From an uncultured Prevotella sp. (GTDB lineage: Bacteria; Bacteroidota; Bacteroidia; Bacteroidales; Bacteroidaceae): 64,000 bases of DNA. Location: the NCBI GenBank assembly GCA_900315695.1, contig ONAE01000001.1, positions 1-64,000 on the forward strand, given 5' to 3'. The notes under the pieces were generated by a model. The model was not told the origin of the DNA. It made no database searches and worked only from the letters and a program-made list of their open reading frames with translations. A program made the translations under genes and the position numbers. Below, piece by piece: positions 62,427 through 64,000 of this stretch; positions within the stretch are counted from its first letter, which is position 1; each line of letters begins with the position of its first letter.

Positions 62427-62744
62427 TCAACCTGGAATAGGATCTGGAACTAAATATACCAAGTCGCCATTCTGCACATTATAGTCAGCCAGTTTCTGAT
62501 CCTCACGCCCGATACGCGGACGCAATACCCTAATCTCATGAACCTGAGGATCTTCCTTACCAAAGAAATAATCCAACGGTGCACCCGTCTGATCAATAGA
62601 CGGGAAATCAAAAATCAGACGTCCGTCTTCTCCAATGGCATGGCGCAGATTGTCCATCAGTGTAGCTAGAGGGGCATCTGGATTCACAACCTTGAAGCGG
62701 ACCGTCTTATTCTTGTAAGAAATATCCAAAAAGAAATCTTCCAT
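62427..62744 (-). CDS. ubiquitin-like (YukD-type) protein ending in Gly
   Basis: 105 residues. The beta-grasp pattern is visible: strand FFLDISYK, a second strand TVRFKVV, a helix PLATLMDNLRHAI, a strand in VHEIRVLRP, and LADYNVQNGDLVYLVP, close to the YukD/ubiquitin-like 'L..Y.V..GD.I.L' motif. It ends DPIPG with a single terminal Gly, so it could be a conjugation donor without processing. It lies 3 bases after the TssF-like stop and 18 before the E2. Confidence 0.75.
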   Translation of the reverse strand: MEDFFLDISYKNKTVRFKVVNPDAPLATLMDNLRHAIGEDGRLIFDFPSIDQTGAPLDYFFGKEDPQVHEIRVLRPRIGREDQKLADYNVQNGDLVYLVPDPIPG

Positions 62745-62747
62745 ATC

Positions 62748-64000
62748 TTATGATTGTTGTTTATCAATTGTTATTGTTACTTGTATAGGATATATGTTCG
62801 CACTTCTTACACTTATCATAGCCTGCATCAGCGTCTCTGCCTGAGGAATCTTCTCTTCAAAGCCACGGCGAATAAATGTGTTCTCATTCAAGATGATCTC
62901 GACAAGTATCTCATAGCCTGCCTCCCATCTTTCTTGTTGCTGACGATGACTGACAGTGATGCTTTTCACCATCTGACGGGTAATACCATAACGCGTCATC
63001 AGCTCCGTATAGCAGAACAGCTTGATGTCGGCAGGTGTCACCAGACGATCATTAGTGATCATATAGTAACGCGACAGAGAAGCTTCCTCCAATTGGTCAC
63101 GCACCTCATCGCTACCAGGCACAGGTGTGGCAATCAGTCGCACAGAGTTATTATTAAAACCTGCTGGCGGTTGGAAGGTGCTGTTATCAGAAAGCTGGGC
63201 ATTGATGGCCGAGCCTGAAGTGGTGACATAGGTAAGGGATAGCGAGACATCATTGCGAATGTCTGCCGCACGGGGATTCAGCATCAGATAGACACCAGGG
63301 ATACGCTCTTCTGCATTTGCCCGGGCGGCATCACGCATACGTGTCAACGTTTCTATCAGACTATAGATCACCTTATCGTTGGCCTCCTCACGTAACGACT
63401 GGAAAGCATAGAAATCGGTATAGTAGTGACTAATGAGAGAATTCAACAAGACCACAAGACGTCCCTGATTGAAACGGTCAGTAGCCATCTTACGAACCTC
63501 TACAGGGAAATGGCCGAAAATCTGGTCGGTGGAGGGACGTAACATATGCAGGAACTGCTGACTGGAACTATCTACCTCATTGCCTAAGCTTTGATAGCCT
63601 GCCACCCGGACGATTGGCGTAGCCGAACTAAGGTCAGCGGTATGAACCTCAGCATTCACCAGGATAATACTGTTCAGGATCAGATTGTCCTTATCAAACA
63701 CAAAATCATCCTTGATGCCAGAGAACTCAAACACCAGATCAACACTGTCCGTCTCTGCCGGCAGAATCTTATGAGACTGACTCTTCACACAATACATCCT
63801 GACATTCTGACGAGCAAACAGGTCCAAGCAGGACACAGCTGCATTATATGTCTGATTGCCATTGTAAAGTACGGTGTCGATATCAAAGCATGGCGAGAGT
63901 GGCAGTTCGGAAAACTCCCAAGGACTGACTATAGGCAGGATTTGTCCTTTAATCGTCACCTTGAGGTCTTTGAAACTACGGTTCTTCACCACAAAACAAA
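62748..64000 (-). CDS. TssF-like baseplate protein, N-terminus cut by window edge
   Basis: The frame runs open to base 64,000; the visible 417 codons lack a convincing start, so the N-terminus is missing. Segments such as LPIVSPWEFSELPLSPCFDI, an FPVEVRK...LVVLLNSLISHYYTDFYAFQSL region, ATPVPGSDEV and LVTPADIKLFCYTEL with a GITRQMVKSITVSH continuation resemble Bacteroidota type VI secretion TssF and other baseplate proteins. The call is by pattern memory and carries real doubt. It starts the visible part of the Ubl/E2/RING operon. Confidence 0.55.
   Translation of the reverse strand, partial: CFVVKNRSFKDLKVTIKGQILPIVSPWEFSELPLSPCFDIDTVLYNGNQTYNAAVSCLDLFARQNVRMYCVKSQSHKILPAETDSVDLVFEFSGIKDDFVFDKDNLILNSIILVNAEVHTADLSSATPIVRVAGYQSLGNEVDSSSQQFLHMLRPSTDQIFGHFPVEVRKMATDRFNQGRLVVLLNSLISHYYTDFYAFQSLREEANDKVIYSLIETLTRMRDAARANAEERIPGVYLMLNPRAADIRNDVSLSLTYVTTSGSAINAQLSDNSTFQPPAGFNNNSVRLIATPVPGSDEVRDQLEEASLSRYYMITNDRLVTPADIKLFCYTELMTRYGITRQMVKSITVSHRQQQERWEAGYEILVEIILNENTFIRRGFEEKIPQAETLMQAMISVRSANIYPIQVTITIDKQQS

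Noticed and set aside
1..64000. tRNA, rRNA, CRISPR array, riboswitch, integrase, transposase or attachment sites
   Set aside because: None could be recognised by eye in the gaps; they may still exist in divergent form.

Overview
The window looks like a Bacteroidota chromosome, most likely Prevotella or a close relative. The grounds are repeated promoters of the form TTTG-N19/20-TAnnTTTG, a short primary sigma factor, a full classical menaquinone operon, Bacteroidota-type outer-membrane and DUF4230/DUF4738 proteins, and GH31/GH2 enzymes. No rRNA, tRNA, CRISPR array, integrase or transposase was recognised.

Layout. (1) 1-13,037 is an AT-rich accessory region read almost entirely on the minus strand. 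It holds a YbjN-like protein cut by the window edge, an internally deleted HTH antitoxin remnant, an FtsZ variant, small membrane proteins, a WYL-like domain, a DnaB helicase, two paralogue pairs, a phospholipase-D nuclease fused to a domain resembling the Hsp70 substrate-binding domain, a Nudix/NrtR-like repressor with two perfect operators, and a large protein ending in a DarT-like ADP-ribosyltransferase domain. (2) 13,167-22,120 is one tight operon. In order it encodes a JAB-E2 fusion, a stand-alone E2-like protein, a 60-residue small protein, an E1 with a JAB-like N-terminus, a two-ring Clp ATPase with a possible ClpP-docking loop, a UvrD-like helicase, an unknown 544-residue protein, a TerB-like protein and a 54-residue protein. 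I read it as a ubiquitin-like conjugation system coupled to an unfoldase. (3) 22,349-27,564 holds a secreted 25-residue-repeat protein, a phosphoribosyltransferase-like protein, a HepT/MntA toxin-antitoxin pair and an outer-membrane beta-barrel protein. (4) 27,715-52,113 is mostly housekeeping: aroB; an operon of three ROK-family genes followed by men genes; lysS-gpsA-pgi-HAD; DUF4230 genes with an alanine symporter; two sensor-kinase genes, one lacking the phospho-acceptor His; trmO; a metallo-hydrolase; a penicillin-binding protein; and rpoD. (5) 52,114-52,502 is intergenic and carries four direct repeats at an exact 22-bp period. (6) 52,503-57,233 encodes GH31 and GH2 enzymes. (7) 57,267-64,000 is a second, unrelated ubiquitin-like set: a TssF-like protein (cut by the edge), a ubiquitin-like protein ending in Gly, a classical E2 with an HPN...GRVCL active site, two exported proteins, and an 805-residue lipoprotein combining a vWA-like domain, membrane helices, a RING-like zinc site and an FHA-like domain.

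The strongest candidates for something new are the E1/E2/JAB/Clp operon, the RING-FHA/E2/Ubl cluster beside a TssF-like gene, and the PLD-Hsp70SBD fusion. All family calls come from reading motifs in translated sequence; no database search was run.
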